DNA of 64,000 nt from Achromobacter pestifer (GCF_902859625.1 NZ_CADIJX010000004.1:310001-374000), one strand, 5' to 3'. Counted from the stretch's first letter, positions 1 to 10,328 are shown. Notes: generated by a model from the sequence alone, not told the origin. Translations and numbers: made by a program.

Positions 1-665
1 ATGCCGGCCGGGAAGGGCCGCTTCAGGCCTTGCATCAACGCCGACGCATCATAGGCCGCCCATTCCTGGACGTTGTCGCCCAGATAAGCACCGAACGCCT
101 TCTTGCCCCAAGGGCATTGGCTGGGCGCGGCAATGGGTGCGAACGCCGACACCGAACGAAACTTGCCGGGATTGCGAAGCGCCAGCACCAGCGCGCCGTG
201 CCCCCCCATGGAGTGGCCGAAAATGCCCACTCGTGACGCATCGCCAGGCAAAGCATCGCCGGTGGCGATGGCGTGCAGTTCGTCGGCAACGTAGCTATAC
301 ATGCGGTAGTGATCGCGCCAGGCCGGCGTGGTGGCGTCCACATAAAAGCCCGCGCCCGTGCCCAGATCCCAACTTTCGTCTTCGCCGGGCACATTGGCGC
401 CCCGCGGACTGGTGTCCGGCGCGACCAGCATGACGCCCATTTCGGCGGCCAGGCGCTGGGCGCCCGCCTTGATCATGAAGGTTTCCTCGGTGCAGGTCAG
501 ACCCGCCAGGTAGAACAGCACCGGCACAGGCCCATGTTCGGCCTGCGGCGGGACATAGACCGAAAACCGCATGGGCAAGCCGATTGCAGCGGACTCATGG
601 CGGTAGTAGCGCTGCGAACCGCCAAAGCAGCGATGCTGGGAAATGAGCTCCAGGGCCAGCGGCAT
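1..665 (-). CDS. fghA: S-formylglutathione hydrolase, 3' end outside window
   Basis: The last step of glutathione-dependent formaldehyde detoxification: hydrolysis of S-formylglutathione to formate and glutathione in the cytoplasm. The reading frame starts at the ATG at 665 (MPLALELISQHRCFGGSQ) and stays open to base 1, so about 221 residues of a usual ~280 are present. Family hallmarks visible are the N-terminal RCFGGSQRYYRHES block, the LAGLTCTEE oxyanion region, and the nucleophile elbow GHSMGGHGAL. The catalytic Asp and His would lie beyond the edge. It is divergent from the gene at 898. No formaldehyde dehydrogenase is visible because the window ends. The alternative is another esterase-D-like hydrolase, but the motifs fit FGH closely. 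Confidence 0.9.
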   Translation of the reverse strand, partial: MPLALELISQHRCFGGSQRYYRHESAAIGLPMRFSVYVPPQAEHGPVPVLFYLAGLTCTEETFMIKAGAQRLAAEMGVMLVAPDTSPRGANVPGEDESWDLGTGAGFYVDATTPAWRDHYRMYSYVADELHAIATGDALPGDASRVGIFGHSMGGHGALVLALRNPGKFRSVSAFAPIAAPSQCPWGKKAFGAYLGDNVQEWAAYDASALMQGLKRPFPAG

Positions 666-897
666 GGATTTTCTCCGGTCGATAGGGGTGGAAAAAACGT
701 CGACGGGTTAGGGTATATCCACGGTACGACGTTCCGTCGCCGAATGTTAACCTGCCCCTCATAAGGGCCGGACAGTAAAAAAATGTGATTCCGTGCCCAT
801 ATTGTGATCACGGGACTTGACCAGCGCCCACCGTGGCACTATTTATATACCGTGAGCGAAGACAACCCGTTCTTCCAGATACGCAAGCCCTGACACT

Positions 898-1665
898 ATG
901 GCCCGTCTGCCCCGTCTGTACGCCCCTGGGCTGCCCCAACTGGTGCAGGCCAATTTCATTTCGCCGCTGGCCGCGCCATCGCAACCAGCGCCCGCCGATA
1001 TCCTGAACCAACTCGCCACGTGGCTGGGCGAATCCGCTCAACGCCATCGCGTGTCGGTTCATGGCTGGCTGCTTGCCAATGACCGCATCCTGCTGTTGGC
1101 CACCCCGGCCGACGAAGAAGGCCTGCCCAGGCTGATGCAGACGTTGGGCCGTAACCTGGCGGCACGCCTGCGTGGCGGCCGGGTGTTCGCCGGCCGTTAT
1201 CGGTCTGCCTTGCTTGAGCCGGGCGCCTGGGTGTTGCCAGCGCTGGTCTGGCTGGAAACCTACCCGGTGCGCAGCGGGGCTTCGCAGGATCCTGACTCCT
1301 GGCCTTGGTCCTCCGCTGCCAGTCACACCGGCAACACGACGGCGGCGCCTGCGCAGTGGCAATCCGATCACGCCGATTACTGGGCCTGCGGCAATACGCC
1401 GTTCGACCGGCAAGCCAATTACCGCAAGCGCCTGCAAGACGGCCTGTCGCGCGAAGAAACCCAGCGCATTGATCAAGCCGTTTCCGGCCAATGGGCGCTG
1501 GGTGGCGCAAGCTTCATTGCCAGCCTTGCCCATACCGCCAGCCGGCGCGTGGCTCCCGGCCAGCGCGGCCGTCCGCGCAAGAAGCCGGCTGCCGCCACGG
1601 CGGCAGACGCTGAATCCGGTTCCGCGGGTCCGGTGACGTCCCCGCCGACCACCACGACCTCCTGA
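898..1665 (+). CDS. Degenerate REP-associated transposase-like protein (RAYT family), probably not catalytic
   Basis: 255 residues. The middle resembles IS200/RAYT Y1 transposases: after an N-terminal variable part come RVSVHGWLLAND, the block RVFAGRYRSALLEPGAWVLPAL, the PVRSG turn, DSWPWSSAASHTG, and a C-terminal RVAPGQRGRPRKK tail typical of RAYTs. The HUH site, normally NHxHLL, reads N61-D62-R63-I64-L-L, so both metal-binding histidines are gone. The helix that normally carries the nucleophilic Tyr reads LVWLETYPVRS, with Trp118 where I would align it. The intact length with a normal start suggests a preserved protein rather than a decaying pseudogene, perhaps a domesticated nucleic-acid binder. 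It ends just before a rho-independent terminator and precedes gltB. The alignment is from memory of the family. Confidence 0.7.
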   Translation: MARLPRLYAPGLPQLVQANFISPLAAPSQPAPADILNQLATWLGESAQRHRVSVHGWLLANDRILLLATPADEEGLPRLMQTLGRNLAARLRGGRVFAGRYRSALLEPGAWVLPALVWLETYPVRSGASQDPDSWPWSSAASHTGNTTAAPAQWQSDHADYWACGNTPFDRQANYRKRLQDGLSREETQRIDQAVSGQWALGGASFIASLAHTASRRVAPGQRGRPRKKPAAATAADAESGSAGPVTSPPTTTTS

Positions 1666-1673
1666 CTACCGAA

Positions 1674-1699
1674 ACCCGCCGACATGGCGGGTTTTTTTT
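1674..1699 (+). terminator. Rho-independent terminator after the RAYT-like gene
   Basis: Stem ACCCGCC (1674-1680), 5-nt loop, GGCGGGT (1686-1692), followed by a run of eight T. It lies 9 bases after the stop codon at 1665 and separates the transposase-like gene from gltB. Confidence 0.8.
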
Positions 1700-1925
1700 G
1701 GCGGGTTTTTTCGCTGTCGTGCCAGCTACCCTCGCGCGGCCGATGCTGCCGTGTGCATTTTTCGCCACACGCGCGATTGATTTCGCGCAGCAAAACACCC
1801 CATTTAATTAGGGACACATAAAGCCAAAACTGGGGATTCCACCAGCGATTGCCGCTGGGTCTCCACCCGCCCTGCGCGGCAAGCCAATGATGACGCGGCC
1901 ATTGTTATGTCCCCATATTTATGCC

Positions 1926-1963
1926 CTATGATGGAGCATAGATATAATTAGGGTCATACCCTA
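1926..1963 (+). promoter_or_regulatory. Candidate gltB promoter and two short palindromes
   Basis: The 387-base gap between the RAYT-like gene and gltB holds no gene. A consensus -10 TATAAT lies at 1943-1948, about 105 bases before the gltB ATG; I see no good -35. It is flanked by two inverted repeats: CTATG-N6-CATAG at 1926-1941 just upstream and TAGGGT-CAT-ACCCTA at 1949-1963 just downstream, where a transcript would start. These are plausible operator half-sites for nitrogen or amino-acid control of gltBD, but no regulator is identified. Confidence 0.4.
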
Positions 1964-2052
1964 TTTGTTCCTGTTGCACCCTACTTGCAGCGGGGGTATT
2001 GTCCGTCTCCTGCACTGCAACATTACGACGCAGGCCCACTGCGGAGCGCGCC

Positions 2053-5000
2053 ATGCCCCAAATTACCCCGATCGAATCCTGTCCCTCCCCCAAGGCGACC
2101 CCCATCGATGCCAGCCGCATCGGTCTGCCTTCGGCCCAGGGCCTGTACCACCCCAAGAATGAGCATGACGCCTGCGGCGTTGGTTTCGTTGCGCATATCA
2201 AGGGCAAGAAAAGCCACGCGATCATTCAGCAAGGCCTGAAGATCCTGGAAAACCTGGACCACCGCGGCGCGGTCGGCGCAGACAAACTGATGGGCGACGG
2301 CGCCGGCATCCTGATCCAGATCCCGGATACGCTCTACCGCGACGAACTGAGCCAGCAAGGCATCGTCCTGCCGCCTCCCGGCGAGTACGGCGTGGCCATG
2401 GTCTTCCTGCCCAAGGAAACCGCCTCGCGCCTGGCCTGTGAGCAAGAGCTGGAACGTTCCGTGCGTGCCGAAGGCCAGGTCGTCCTGGGCTGGCGCAATG
2501 TGCCGGTGGACGTCGACATGCCCATGTCGCCCACCGTGCGCGATTGCGAACCCGTGATCCGCCAACTGTTCATCGGCCGCGGCGCCGACGTGATGGTGCC
2601 GGATGCGCTGGAACGCAAGCTGTACGTGATCCGCAAGACCGCCAGCCACGCCATCCAGAACATGCATCTGGCCCACGGCAAGGAATACTTCGTGCCGTCG
2701 GCGTCGGTGCGCACCGTGGTCTACAAGGGCCTGTTGCTGGCCGACCAGGTGGGCCGCTACTACCGCGACCTGGCCGACACCCGCACGGTGTCCGCCCTGG
2801 CGCTGGTGCACCAGCGCTTCTCGACCAACACCTTCCCCGCCTGGCCGCTGGCCCACCCGTACCGCATGATCGCCCACAACGGCGAAATCAACACGGTCAA
2901 GGGCAACTTCAACTGGCTGCGCGCCCGCGAAGGCATGATGCAGTCGGCCGTGCTGGGCGACGATCTGAAGAAGCTGTACCCCATCGTCTACGAAGGCCAA
3001 TCGGACACCGCGACGTTCGACAACTGCCTGGAACTGCTGGTGAACTCGGGCTATTCGCTCGCGCACGCCATGATGATGATGATCCCGGAAGCCTGGGAAC
3101 AGCACACGCAGATGGACGAGTCCCGCCGCGCTTTCTACGAATATCACGCCGCCATGATGGAGCCGTGGGACGGCCCCGCCGCCGTCGCCTTCACCGATGG
3201 CCGCCAGATCGGCGCCACGCTGGACCGCAACGGCCTGCGCCCCGCCCGCTACCTGGTGACCGATGACGACATGGTCATCCTGGCCTCGGAAGCCGGCACG
3301 CTGTCGATCCCCGAAAACCGCATCGTCAAGAAGTGGCGCCTGCAACCGGGCAAGATGTTCCTGATCGACCTGGAACAGGGCCGCATCATCGACGACGCCG
3401 AAATCAAGCTGCAACTGGCCAACAGCCGTCCGTACCGCCAGTGGATCGAACGCTTGCAGATCAAGCTGGAATCGTTGCCGGCGCCGCGCCAGGTGGCCGT
3501 CGCCACGCAGTCGTCGGTGTCCCTGCTGGACCGCCAGCAAGCCTTCGGCTGGACCCAGGAAGACTACAAGTTCATCCTGGAACCCATGGCCTCGACCGGC
3601 GAGGAAGTCATCGGCTCGATGGGCAATGACGCCCCGCTGGCCGTGCTGTCGGATCGCTCCAAGCCGTTCTACAACTATTTCCGCCAGTTGTTCGCGCAGG
3701 TCACGAACCCGCCCATCGACCCCATCCGCGAACAGCTGGTGATGTCGCTGGTGTCGTTCATCGGCCCCAAGCCCAACCTGCTGGACATCAACAACGTCAA
3801 CCCGCCGCTGCGCCTGGAAGTGTCGCAGCCGGTGCTGGACTTCGCCGCCATGGCGCAGATCCGCGACATTGAACAGGTCACGGGCAAGAAATTCCGCAGT
3901 TTTGAACTGGACATCACGTATCCCGCCGCCTGGGGCCCCGAGGGCATTGAAGCCCGCGTGGCCGCGTTGTGCGCGCGCGCCGTCGATGCCGTGCAAAGCG
4001 GCTACAACATCCTGATCGTGTCGGATCGCCTGGTCGATAGCGAGCGCGTGGCCATCCCCGCGCTGCTGGCGACGTCAGCCGTCCACCAGCACCTGATCCG
4101 CGCCGGCCTGCGCACCAACACCGGCCTGGTCGTGGAAACCGGTTCGGCGCGCGAAGTGCACCATTTCGCGCTGCTGGGCGGTTACGGCGCCGAAGCCATT
4201 CACCCCTACCTGGCGCTGGAGTCGCTGGGCAAGCTGAATGACCCCGAAAAGGCCGTGAAGAACTTCATCAAGGCGATCGGCAAGGGCTTGAACAAGGTCA
4301 TGTCCAAGATGGGCATCTCGACCTACATGTCCTACACCGGCGCCCAGATCTTCGAGGCCGTGGGCCTGCAAAGCACCCTGGTGAACAAGTACTTCACCGG
4401 CACCTCGTCCAACATCGAAGGCATCGGCATCTTCCAGGTGGCCGAGGAAGCGCTGCGCCAGCATCGCGCAGCATTCAGCACCGATCCGGTGCTGGCCAAT
4501 GATCTGGACGCCGGCGGCGAATACGCCTACCGCGTGCGCGGCGAAGAGCACATGTGGACGCCGGATTCCATCGCCAAGTTGCAGCACGCCTCGCGCGCCA
4601 ACAACTACCGCACGTACAAGGAATACGCGCAGATCATCAACGACCAGAGCCGTCGCCACATGACCCTGCGCGGCCTGTTCGAGTTCCGCTTCGACCCGTC
4701 GCGCGCGATTCCGCTGGATGACGTCGAATCGGCCAAGGACATCGTGAAGCGCTTTGCCACCGGCGCCATGTCGCTGGGTTCGATCTCGACCGAGGCGCAC
4801 TCCGTGCTGGCCGTGGCCATGAACCGCATCGGCGGCAAGTCGAACACCGGCGAAGGCGGCGAAGACGAACTGCGCTACCGCGCCGAAATGCGCGAAGGCA
4901 AGAGCACCATCAAGGACGGCGACACGCTGGCCTCGCTGTTGGGTTCCGACCGCATCGAAGCCGACGTCTTGCTGAAGAAGGGCGATTCGCTGCGTTCGAA

Positions 5001-6792
5001 GATCAAGCAAGTGGCATCGGGCCGTTTCGGCGTGACCGCCGAATACCTGTCGTCGGCCGACCAGATCCAGATCAAGATGGCCCAGGGCGCCAAGCCCGGC
5101 GAAGGCGGCCAGTTGCCCGGCCACAAGGTGTCGGAATACATCGCCAAGCTGCGTTATTCGGTGCCGGGCGTCGGCCTGATCTCGCCGCCGCCTCACCATG
5201 ACATCTACTCCATCGAAGACTTGGCCCAGCTGATCCACGATCTGAAGAACGTGAATCCCAAGGCCTCGGTATCGGTGAAGCTGGTGTCCGAAGTGGGTGT
5301 GGGCACGGTGGCCGCCGGCGTTGCCAAGGCCAAGGCCGACCACGTCGTGATCGCCGGCCATGACGGCGGCACGGGCGCATCCCCGGTGTCTTCCATCAAG
5401 CACGTGGGCACGCCCTGGGAACTGGGCCTGGCCGAAACGCAGCAGACGCTGGTGCTGAACCGCCTGCGCAGCCGCATCCGCGTGCAAGCAGACGGCCAGA
5501 TGAAGACCGGCCGCGACGTCGTCATCGGCGCGCTGCTGGGCGCAGACGAATTCGGCTTCGCGACGGCGCCGCTGGTCGTGGAAGGCTGCATCATGATGCG
5601 CAAGTGCCACCTGAACACCTGCCCGGTGGGCGTGGCCACGCAAGACCCGGTCCTGCGCCAGAAATTCCAGGGCAAGCCCGAACATGTCGTGAACTTCTTC
5701 TTCTTCATCGCCGAGGAAGTCCGCGAAATCATGGCCCAACTGGGCATCCGCAAGTTCGACGACCTGATCGGCCGCGCCGATCTGCTGGACATGCGTTCGG
5801 GCGTTGAACACTGGAAGGCTCAGGGCCTGAACTTTGCCCGCGTGTTCCACCAAACGCAGTCGGACGCCGATGTGCGCCAGACCGAAGAACAAGACCACGG
5901 CCTGGCCGGCGCGCTGGATCATCAATTGATCGACCGCAGCAAGCCCGCGCTGGAACGTGGCGAAAAGGTGTCCTTCATCGTGCCGGTGCGCAACCGCAAC
6001 CGCACGATCGGCGCCATGCTGTCGGGCGCCGTGGCCTCGCGCTACGGCCACGATGGCCTGCCGGACGACACCATCCACATTCAGTGCAACGGCACCGCCG
6101 GCCAAAGCTTCGGCGCATTCCTGGCGCACGGCATCACGATGGACCTGGTGGGCGAAGGCAACGACTACGTTGGCAAGGGCCTGTCGGGCGGCCGCATCAT
6201 CGTGCGCTCGCCCAATGACTTCCGCGGCTTCGGCCCCGACCACATCATCGCCGGCAACACCGTGCTGTACGGCGCGCTGGCAGGCGAGGCGTTCTTCAAC
6301 GGCGTGGCCGGCGAACGTTTCGCGGTGCGCAACTCCGGCGCCGCGACGGTGGTGGAAGGCACGGGCGACCACGGTTGCGAATACATGACGGGCGGCACGG
6401 TCGTGGTGCTGGGCGCCACGGGCCGCAACTTCGCGGCCGGCATGTCCGGCGGCGTGGCGTATGTGTGGGATCCGGAGCGCACGTTGAAGCACCGCGTCAA
6501 CCTGTCCATGGTGGAACTGGAAGGCGTGGCGCCGCATGCGGAACAGCAGGCGCTGAACAATATCGACATCTGGCACAGCGCGCAGCGCGGTGGCGAACGC
6601 GAGACGGATGAAACCATCCTGCGCCGCCTGGTGGAAGACCACTTCCGCTACACCGGCAGCTACCGCGCCCGCGAGATCCTGGGCGACTGGGAAGCCTCGC
6701 GCGGCAAGTTCGTAAAGGTCATGCCGACGGACTACCGTCGCGCATTGGGTGAAATGTGGCGTGCGGCCAACCAGCAACAACTGGCTGCGTGA
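2053..6792 (+). CDS. gltB: Glutamate synthase (NADPH) large subunit
   Basis: 1579 residues. With GltD it makes two glutamates from glutamine and 2-oxoglutarate. I take the ATG at 2053 ([10 protein letters not shown]) rather than the in-frame TTG at 1999. Cys41 in the motif [10 protein letters not shown] is the N-terminal amidotransferase nucleophile, so about 40 residues would be removed as propeptide. The synthase/FMN domain contains [15 protein letters not shown] and [12 protein letters not shown]. The 3Fe-4S cluster cysteines are in [17 protein letters not shown]. The C-terminal glycine-rich beta-helix includes [20 protein letters not shown]. Length and domain order are normal for alpha-GOGAT. 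GltD follows after 8 bases, so the two form one operon. Confidence 0.98.
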   Translation: MPQITPIESCPSPKATPIDASRIGLPSAQGLYHPKNEHDACGVGFVAHIKGKKSHAIIQQGLKILENLDHRGAVGADKLMGDGAGILIQIPDTLYRDELSQQGIVLPPPGEYGVAMVFLPKETASRLACEQELERSVRAEGQVVLGWRNVPVDVDMPMSPTVRDCEPVIRQLFIGRGADVMVPDALERKLYVIRKTASHAIQNMHLAHGKEYFVPSASVRTVVYKGLLLADQVGRYYRDLADTRTVSALALVHQRFSTNTFPAWPLAHPYRMIAHNGEINTVKGNFNWLRAREGMMQSAVLGDDLKKLYPIVYEGQSDTATFDNCLELLVNSGYSLAHAMMMMIPEAWEQHTQMDESRRAFYEYHAAMMEPWDGPAAVAFTDGRQIGATLDRNGLRPARYLVTDDDMVILASEAGTLSIPENRIVKKWRLQPGKMFLIDLEQGRIIDDAEIKLQLANSRPYRQWIERLQIKLESLPAPRQVAVATQSSVSLLDRQQAFGWTQEDYKFILEPMASTGEEVIGSMGNDAPLAVLSDRSKPFYNYFRQLFAQVTNPPIDPIREQLVMSLVSFIGPKPNLLDINNVNPPLRLEVSQPVLDFAAMAQIRDIEQVTGKKFRSFELDITYPAAWGPEGIEARVAALCARAVDAVQSGYNILIVSDRLVDSERVAIPALLATSAVHQHLIRAGLRTNTGLVVETGSAREVHHFALLGGYGAEAIHPYLALESLGKLNDPEKAVKNFIKAIGKGLNKVMSKMGISTYMSYTGAQIFEAVGLQSTLVNKYFTGTSSNIEGIGIFQVAEEALRQHRAAFSTDPVLANDLDAGGEYAYRVRGEEHMWTPDSIAKLQHASRANNYRTYKEYAQIINDQSRRHMTLRGLFEFRFDPSRAIPLDDVESAKDIVKRFATGAMSLGSISTEAHSVLAVAMNRIGGKSNTGEGGEDELRYRAEMREGKSTIKDGDTLASLLGSDRIEADVLLKKGDSLRSKIKQVASGRFGVTAEYLSSADQIQIKMAQGAKPGEGGQLPGHKVSEYIAKLRYSVPGVGLISPPPHHDIYSIEDLAQLIHDLKNVNPKASVSVKLVSEVGVGTVAAGVAKAKADHVVIAGHDGGTGASPVSSIKHVGTPWELGLAETQQTLVLNRLRSRIRVQADGQMKTGRDVVIGALLGADEFGFATAPLVVEGCIMMRKCHLNTCPVGVATQDPVLRQKFQGKPEHVVNFFFFIAEEVREIMAQLGIRKFDDLIGRADLLDMRSGVEHWKAQGLNFARVFHQTQSDADVRQTEEQDHGLAGALDHQLIDRSKPALERGEKVSFIVPVRNRNRTIGAMLSGAVASRYGHDGLPDDTIHIQCNGTAGQSFGAFLAHGITMDLVGEGNDYVGKGLSGGRIIVRSPNDFRGFGPDHIIAGNTVLYGALAGEAFFNGVAGERFAVRNSGAATVVEGTGDHGCEYMTGGTVVVLGATGRNFAAGMSGGVAYVWDPERTLKHRVNLSMVELEGVAPHAEQQALNNIDIWHSAQRGGERETDETILRRLVEDHFRYTGSYRAREILGDWEASRGKFVKVMPTDYRRALGEMWRAANQQQLAA

Positions 6793-6800
6793 GGGATACC

Positions 6801-8267
6801 ATGGGAAAGATTACCGGCTTTATGGAATTTCAGCGTCTGCAGGAGGCCTCCGAGGCCCCGCAGAAGCGGCTGAAGAACTGGCGCGAATTCGTGCTGCACC
6901 TGACCGATGACCAGGCCAAGCAGCAAGCCGCGCGCTGCATGGACTGCGGCATTCCGTTCTGCAACAACGGCTGCCCGGTCAACAACATCATCCCGGACTG
7001 GAATGACCTGGTGTACAAGCAGGACTGGCGCCGTGCGCTGGACGTGCTGCACTCCACCAACAACTTCCCGGAGTTCACCGGCCGCATCTGCCCGGCGCCG
7101 TGTGAAGCGGCCTGTACCTTGAACATCAACAGCGACGCTGTCGGCATCAAGTCCATCGAGCACGCGATCATCGACAAGGGTTGGGCCGAAGGCTGGGTCG
7201 CGCCGCTGGTGCCGGCCAAGAAGACGGGCAAGAAGGTCGCCGTGGTGGGCTCGGGCCCTGCCGGCATGGCATGCGCGCAGCAACTGGCGCGCGCGGGCCA
7301 CTCGGTGACGCTGTTTGAAAAGAGCGACCGCATCGGCGGCCTGCTGCGTTACGGCATTCCCGACTTCAAGCTGGAAAAGCATCAGATCGACCGCCGCATC
7401 TCGCAGATGGAAGCCGAAGGCGTGGAATTCGCGCCTTCGACCTACATCGGCAACCCGAGCGACCCCGTGGCCGACGGCCTGACCGTGCGCACGCCGGATT
7501 CGCTGAAGGCGGAATTCGACGCGATCGTCATGACCGGCGGTTCGGAGACCCCGCGCGACCTGCCGGTTCCCGGCCGCGAACTGTCGGGCGTGTACTACGC
7601 CATGGACTTCCTGCGCCAGCAGAACAAGGCCGTCGCGGGCGACCGCCTGACCGACCAGACGCTGGCCAAGGGCAAGCACGTCGTCGTGATCGGCGGCGGC
7701 GACACCGGTTCCGATTGCGTGGGCACCAGCAACCGCCACGGCGCGGCCTCTGTCACGCAGTTTGAACTGATGCCCCAACCGCCCGAGTCCGAAAACAAGA
7801 CCATGACGTGGCCGTACTGGCCGTTGAAGATGCGCACGTCGTCCTCGCACGAAGAGGGCTGCGATCGCGACTGGTCCGTGACCACCAAGCTGCTCAAGGG
7901 CAGCAATGGCCGCGTCGAAAAGCTGGTGGGCGCCCGCGTCGAATGGTTCAAGGACGAAGCCACCGGCCAGATGAAGATGCGCGAAGCCGAAGGCTCGGAA
8001 TTCGAGATCAAGGCTGACCTCGTGCTGCTGGCAATGGGTTTCGTGTCGCCGGTGCAGACCGTGCTGGATGCCTTCGGCGTGGACCGTGACGCGCGTGGCA
8101 ACGTGCGCGCCAACACGGATGACTACCGCACCAACGTGGAAAAGGTGTTTGCCGCGGGCGACATGCGCCGGGGCCAATCGCTGGTGGTCTGGGCCATCCG
8201 CGAAGGCCGCCAATGCGCGCGTTCGGTGGACGCCTACTTGATGGGCTCGAGCGAACTGCCGCGCTGA
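6801..8267 (+). CDS. gltD: Glutamate synthase (NADPH) small subunit
   Basis: 488 residues, ATG at 6801 preceded by a GAGGGA ribosome site that overlaps the end of gltB. It passes electrons from NADPH through FAD and iron-sulfur clusters to GltB. The N-terminal cysteine motifs [15 protein letters not shown] and [12 protein letters not shown] hold two 4Fe-4S clusters. The FAD-binding Rossmann motif is [21 protein letters not shown] near residue 150, and a second, NADPH-binding fold has [21 protein letters not shown]. The C-terminus has the usual [18 protein letters not shown] frame extension upstream to 6756 overlaps gltB and is not needed. Confidence 0.97.
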   Translation: MGKITGFMEFQRLQEASEAPQKRLKNWREFVLHLTDDQAKQQAARCMDCGIPFCNNGCPVNNIIPDWNDLVYKQDWRRALDVLHSTNNFPEFTGRICPAPCEAACTLNINSDAVGIKSIEHAIIDKGWAEGWVAPLVPAKKTGKKVAVVGSGPAGMACAQQLARAGHSVTLFEKSDRIGGLLRYGIPDFKLEKHQIDRRISQMEAEGVEFAPSTYIGNPSDPVADGLTVRTPDSLKAEFDAIVMTGGSETPRDLPVPGRELSGVYYAMDFLRQQNKAVAGDRLTDQTLAKGKHVVVIGGGDTGSDCVGTSNRHGAASVTQFELMPQPPESENKTMTWPYWPLKMRTSSSHEEGCDRDWSVTTKLLKGSNGRVEKLVGARVEWFKDEATGQMKMREAEGSEFEIKADLVLLAMGFVSPVQTVLDAFGVDRDARGNVRANTDDYRTNVEKVFAAGDMRRGQSLVVWAIREGRQCARSVDAYLMGSSELPR

Positions 8268-8289
8268 TCCTTCAACCCGGCAACGCCTT

Positions 8290-8330
8290 CATTCGCCGCC
8301 TTCGCGCCCATTGCGCCAAGGCGGCGAATG
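8290..8330 (+). terminator. Strong stem-loop after gltD
   Basis: A perfect 13-bp stem: CATTCGCCGCCTT at 8290-8302 pairs with AAGGCGGCGAATG at 8318-8330 around a 15-base loop that itself can fold. It lies 23 bases after the gltD stop. The downstream run is CCTTTC, not a clean T-tract, so it may be a terminator or an mRNA 3'-end stabiliser. Confidence 0.55.
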
Positions 8331-8394
8331 CCTTTCAGGCAGGCGACATCATCAAGTCCGTAAGATGCGCCATCGTCCCGCCCCCCCATTCGCC

Positions 8395-8967
8395 ATGTCT
8401 CCCGACGCGCCTATCGCTCCGCCCACGCTGCCGCAGATCTTCCTGGCATTCACCAAAGTCGGCCTGACGAGTTTCGGCGGAGGACTCAGCGGCTGGATGA
8501 TGCGTGAGTTCGTGCAACAACGGCGCTGGATGTCGGAATCCGATTTTCTGTCCGGGCTCGCTCTGGCGCAGTCCTTTCCCGGCGTGAACGTGGTGAACCT
8601 GGCCATCTGGATCGGCTTTCGCTTGCGCGGCGGGCCGGGGGCCTTGCTGGGCGGCCTGGGCATCACCGTGCCGCCGATGTTGGTGGCGATTGCACTGGCG
8701 GCGCTGTTCGCCAGCATGGCGCAGTCGCACGGCCTGCACGTGGCGATGGCCGGCGTCGCGGCCGCTGCGGTGGGCGTATCGCTGCAAACGGGTTTGCGCG
8801 CGGCACGGCGCGCATTGATCGGGCGGATACCGGCAGCGATCATGGTCTGCACCTTCATCGCGATCTTCCTGCTGCGCCTGCCGCTGCTGTGGGTCGTGGG
8901 CGTGATGGCGCCGATGTCGATCTTCATTGCCTACACCCGCATCCGCCGGCAGGAGCCGCGCAAATGA
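8395..8967 (+). CDS. Chromate transporter family protein, N-terminal-type half
   Basis: 190 residues from ATG 8395 (MSPDAPIAPP). One of two adjacent half-length CHR proteins; the pair corresponds to one full-length ChrA and probably forms a heterodimer in the inner membrane. The signature TKVGLTSFGGGLSGWMMREFV near residue 20 and the ALAQSFPGVNVVNLAIWIG block are typical of the family. About five to six hydrophobic segments are visible. The stop overlaps the next gene's start as ATGA at 8964-8967, so translation is coupled. Substrate could be chromate or sulfate; short-chain CHR pairs are not all resistance determinants. Upstream in-frame ATGs lie close to the gltD hairpin and are less likely starts. 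Confidence 0.85.
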   Translation: MSPDAPIAPPTLPQIFLAFTKVGLTSFGGGLSGWMMREFVQQRRWMSESDFLSGLALAQSFPGVNVVNLAIWIGFRLRGGPGALLGGLGITVPPMLVAIALAALFASMAQSHGLHVAMAGVAAAAVGVSLQTGLRAARRALIGRIPAAIMVCTFIAIFLLRLPLLWVVGVMAPMSIFIAYTRIRRQEPRK

Positions 8968-9491
8968 ACCTGGCGACGCTGCACGACCTGTTCGCGGTGT
9001 TCACCCCGCTGTCGTTCCTGACCGTGGGCGGCGGCCAGAGCATCCTGCCGGATATCCACCGCCAGGCGGTGGATAGCTACGGCTGGATCAACGACGCGCA
9101 ATTCCTGGACTACTTCGCGCTATCGCGCATCACGCCCGGGCCGGCCTCGCTGCTGGTGACCTTGATTGGCTGGCATGTCGGAGGCTGGGCCGGCGCAATC
9201 GTCGCGTCGGTCGCGATCTTCCTGCCATGTTCCCTGCTGATTTATGCGCTAGCGCGCGTGTGGGCGCGATACCGCCACACCGCCGGCATCCGCGCGATCG
9301 AAGCGGGCCTGGTGCCGGTGGCCGCCGGCATGATCCTGGCGTCGTCGTGCACCATTCTGCGCGCAGCGGAAGGCGGTGCCTGGGCCTGGGCCGTGGCGGC
9401 GTTGTCCACCGCGGCGTTGGTCTACACGCGCGTCAGCCCCTTCATCATGCTGGGCTTGGGCGCCGCCGTGTTTCTGGTGGCGCTGACGTAG
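8964..9491 (+). CDS. Chromate transporter family protein, C-terminal-type half
   Basis: 175 residues, ATG 8964 overlapping the previous stop by 4 bases. It has the second-half CHR motif FTPLSFLTVGGGQSILPDIHRQAV near the N-terminus and ALSRITPGPASLLVTLIGWHVGGW. It is rich in hydrophobic segments with five or six probable membrane spans. It is expected to work only with the partner encoded immediately upstream. The gene is followed by a 133-base gap with no clear terminator before the OmpW gene, which has its own Shine-Dalgarno site. Confidence 0.85.
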   Translation: MNLATLHDLFAVFTPLSFLTVGGGQSILPDIHRQAVDSYGWINDAQFLDYFALSRITPGPASLLVTLIGWHVGGWAGAIVASVAIFLPCSLLIYALARVWARYRHTAGIRAIEAGLVPVAAGMILASSCTILRAAEGGAWAWAVAALSTAALVYTRVSPFIMLGLGAAVFLVALT

Positions 9492-9624
9492 GATTTGCCT
9501 GATTTCTGTTGCCCGACCGCCACGGGACAGACTCAATCTTTCACGGTTTGACACATATCAATCTGGCCTGGTGCCGGGTCTGAGAACCTGTGGTCTCACC
9601 CTCATGGAAAGATCGGAGAAAAAA

Positions 9625-10263
9625 ATGTTTTCGCTGAACGGGCGTATTCGCGCCACTGCCATCGCCGGCCTGATCGCCGCCGGCGCATTCGCCGCTCCCG
9701 CGCATGCCCACGAAGCGGGCGACGTGCTGTTCAGGGTTGGCGTGACGCAGGTCCGCCCGTCGTCGAATAACGGCACGGTGCTCGATGGCAGCGTCAAGCT
9801 GGACGCAAACAACAACGTGCGCCCGAGCTTCACGCTGGGCTACATGGTGACGCGCAATATCGGCATCGAGCTGCTGGGCGCCTGGCCCTTCCAGCACGAT
9901 GTCAGCGGCAGCGGCCTGGGCAAGATCGGCTCCAGCAAGCAATTGCCGCCGACGCTCAGCCTGCAATGGCACATCCTGCCCGACAGCATGATCCAGCCTT
10001 ACATCGGCGTCGGCCTCAACTACACGCACTTCTTCGACACCAAGGCGGAAGGCCCGCTGAAGGGTTCGAATCTGAAGATGGGCGATTCCTGGGGCGTGGC
10101 CGCGCAATTGGGCGCGGACTTCAAGATCAATGAACGCTGGTTCATGAACGCCGACATTCGCTACATCGACATCAAGTCGAAGGTGAAGCTGGACGGCCAG
10201 CACATCGGCACCGCGCGCATCGATCCGTGGGTGGCGACTCTGGGCGTCGGCTACCGCTTTTAA
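9625..10263 (+). CDS. ompW: OmpW family outer membrane protein
   Basis: 212 residues from ATG 9625, chosen for the purine-rich CGGAGAAAAA just upstream and because it begins a clear signal peptide (MFSLNGRIRATAIAGLIAAG, cleavage after AHA near residue 28). OmpW proteins are eight-stranded beta-barrels for small hydrophobic molecules. Visible family marks: DVLFRVGVTQVRP after cleavage, PTLSLQWHI, IQPYIGVGLNYTHFF, WFMNADIRYIDI and the terminal aromatic, here GVGYRF. The gene stands alone and is closed by a strong terminator shared with the convergent LysR gene. Confidence 0.92.
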   Translation: MFSLNGRIRATAIAGLIAAGAFAAPAHAHEAGDVLFRVGVTQVRPSSNNGTVLDGSVKLDANNNVRPSFTLGYMVTRNIGIELLGAWPFQHDVSGSGLGKIGSSKQLPPTLSLQWHILPDSMIQPYIGVGLNYTHFFDTKAEGPLKGSNLKMGDSWGVAAQLGADFKINERWFMNADIRYIDIKSKVKLDGQHIGTARIDPWVATLGVGYRF

Positions 10264-10288
10264 GCACAAGGTCTAGCGCAGTACTTCA

Positions 10289-10326
10289 CGGGTTGCGCGC
10301 GGGTCCACCGCGCGCAACCCGTTTTT
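10289..10326. terminator. Strong rho-independent terminator between ompW and lysR
   Basis: A perfect 14-bp GC-rich stem: CGGGTTGCGCGCGG (10289-10302) pairs with CCGCGCGCAACCCG (10308-10321) with a 5-base loop and a T5 tract on the plus strand. It lies 26 bases after the ompW stop and ends 3 bases before the convergent lysR stop. No A-tract precedes it, so it is expected to act mainly on ompW. Confidence 0.9.
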
Positions 10327-10328
10327 GA

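Noticed and set aside
1999..2052. TTG start for gltB 18 codons upstream
   Set aside because: The ATG at 2053 is normal, and the extra peptide ([17 protein letters not shown]) has no counterpart in the family and would overlap the leader.
4075..6780. A 901-codon open frame on the minus strand across gltB, and another of 657 codons at 2023-3996
   Set aside because: Both are antisense to an obviously real gltB; translations are Val/Ala/His/Arg-rich without domains, typical of shadow frames in high-GC DNA.
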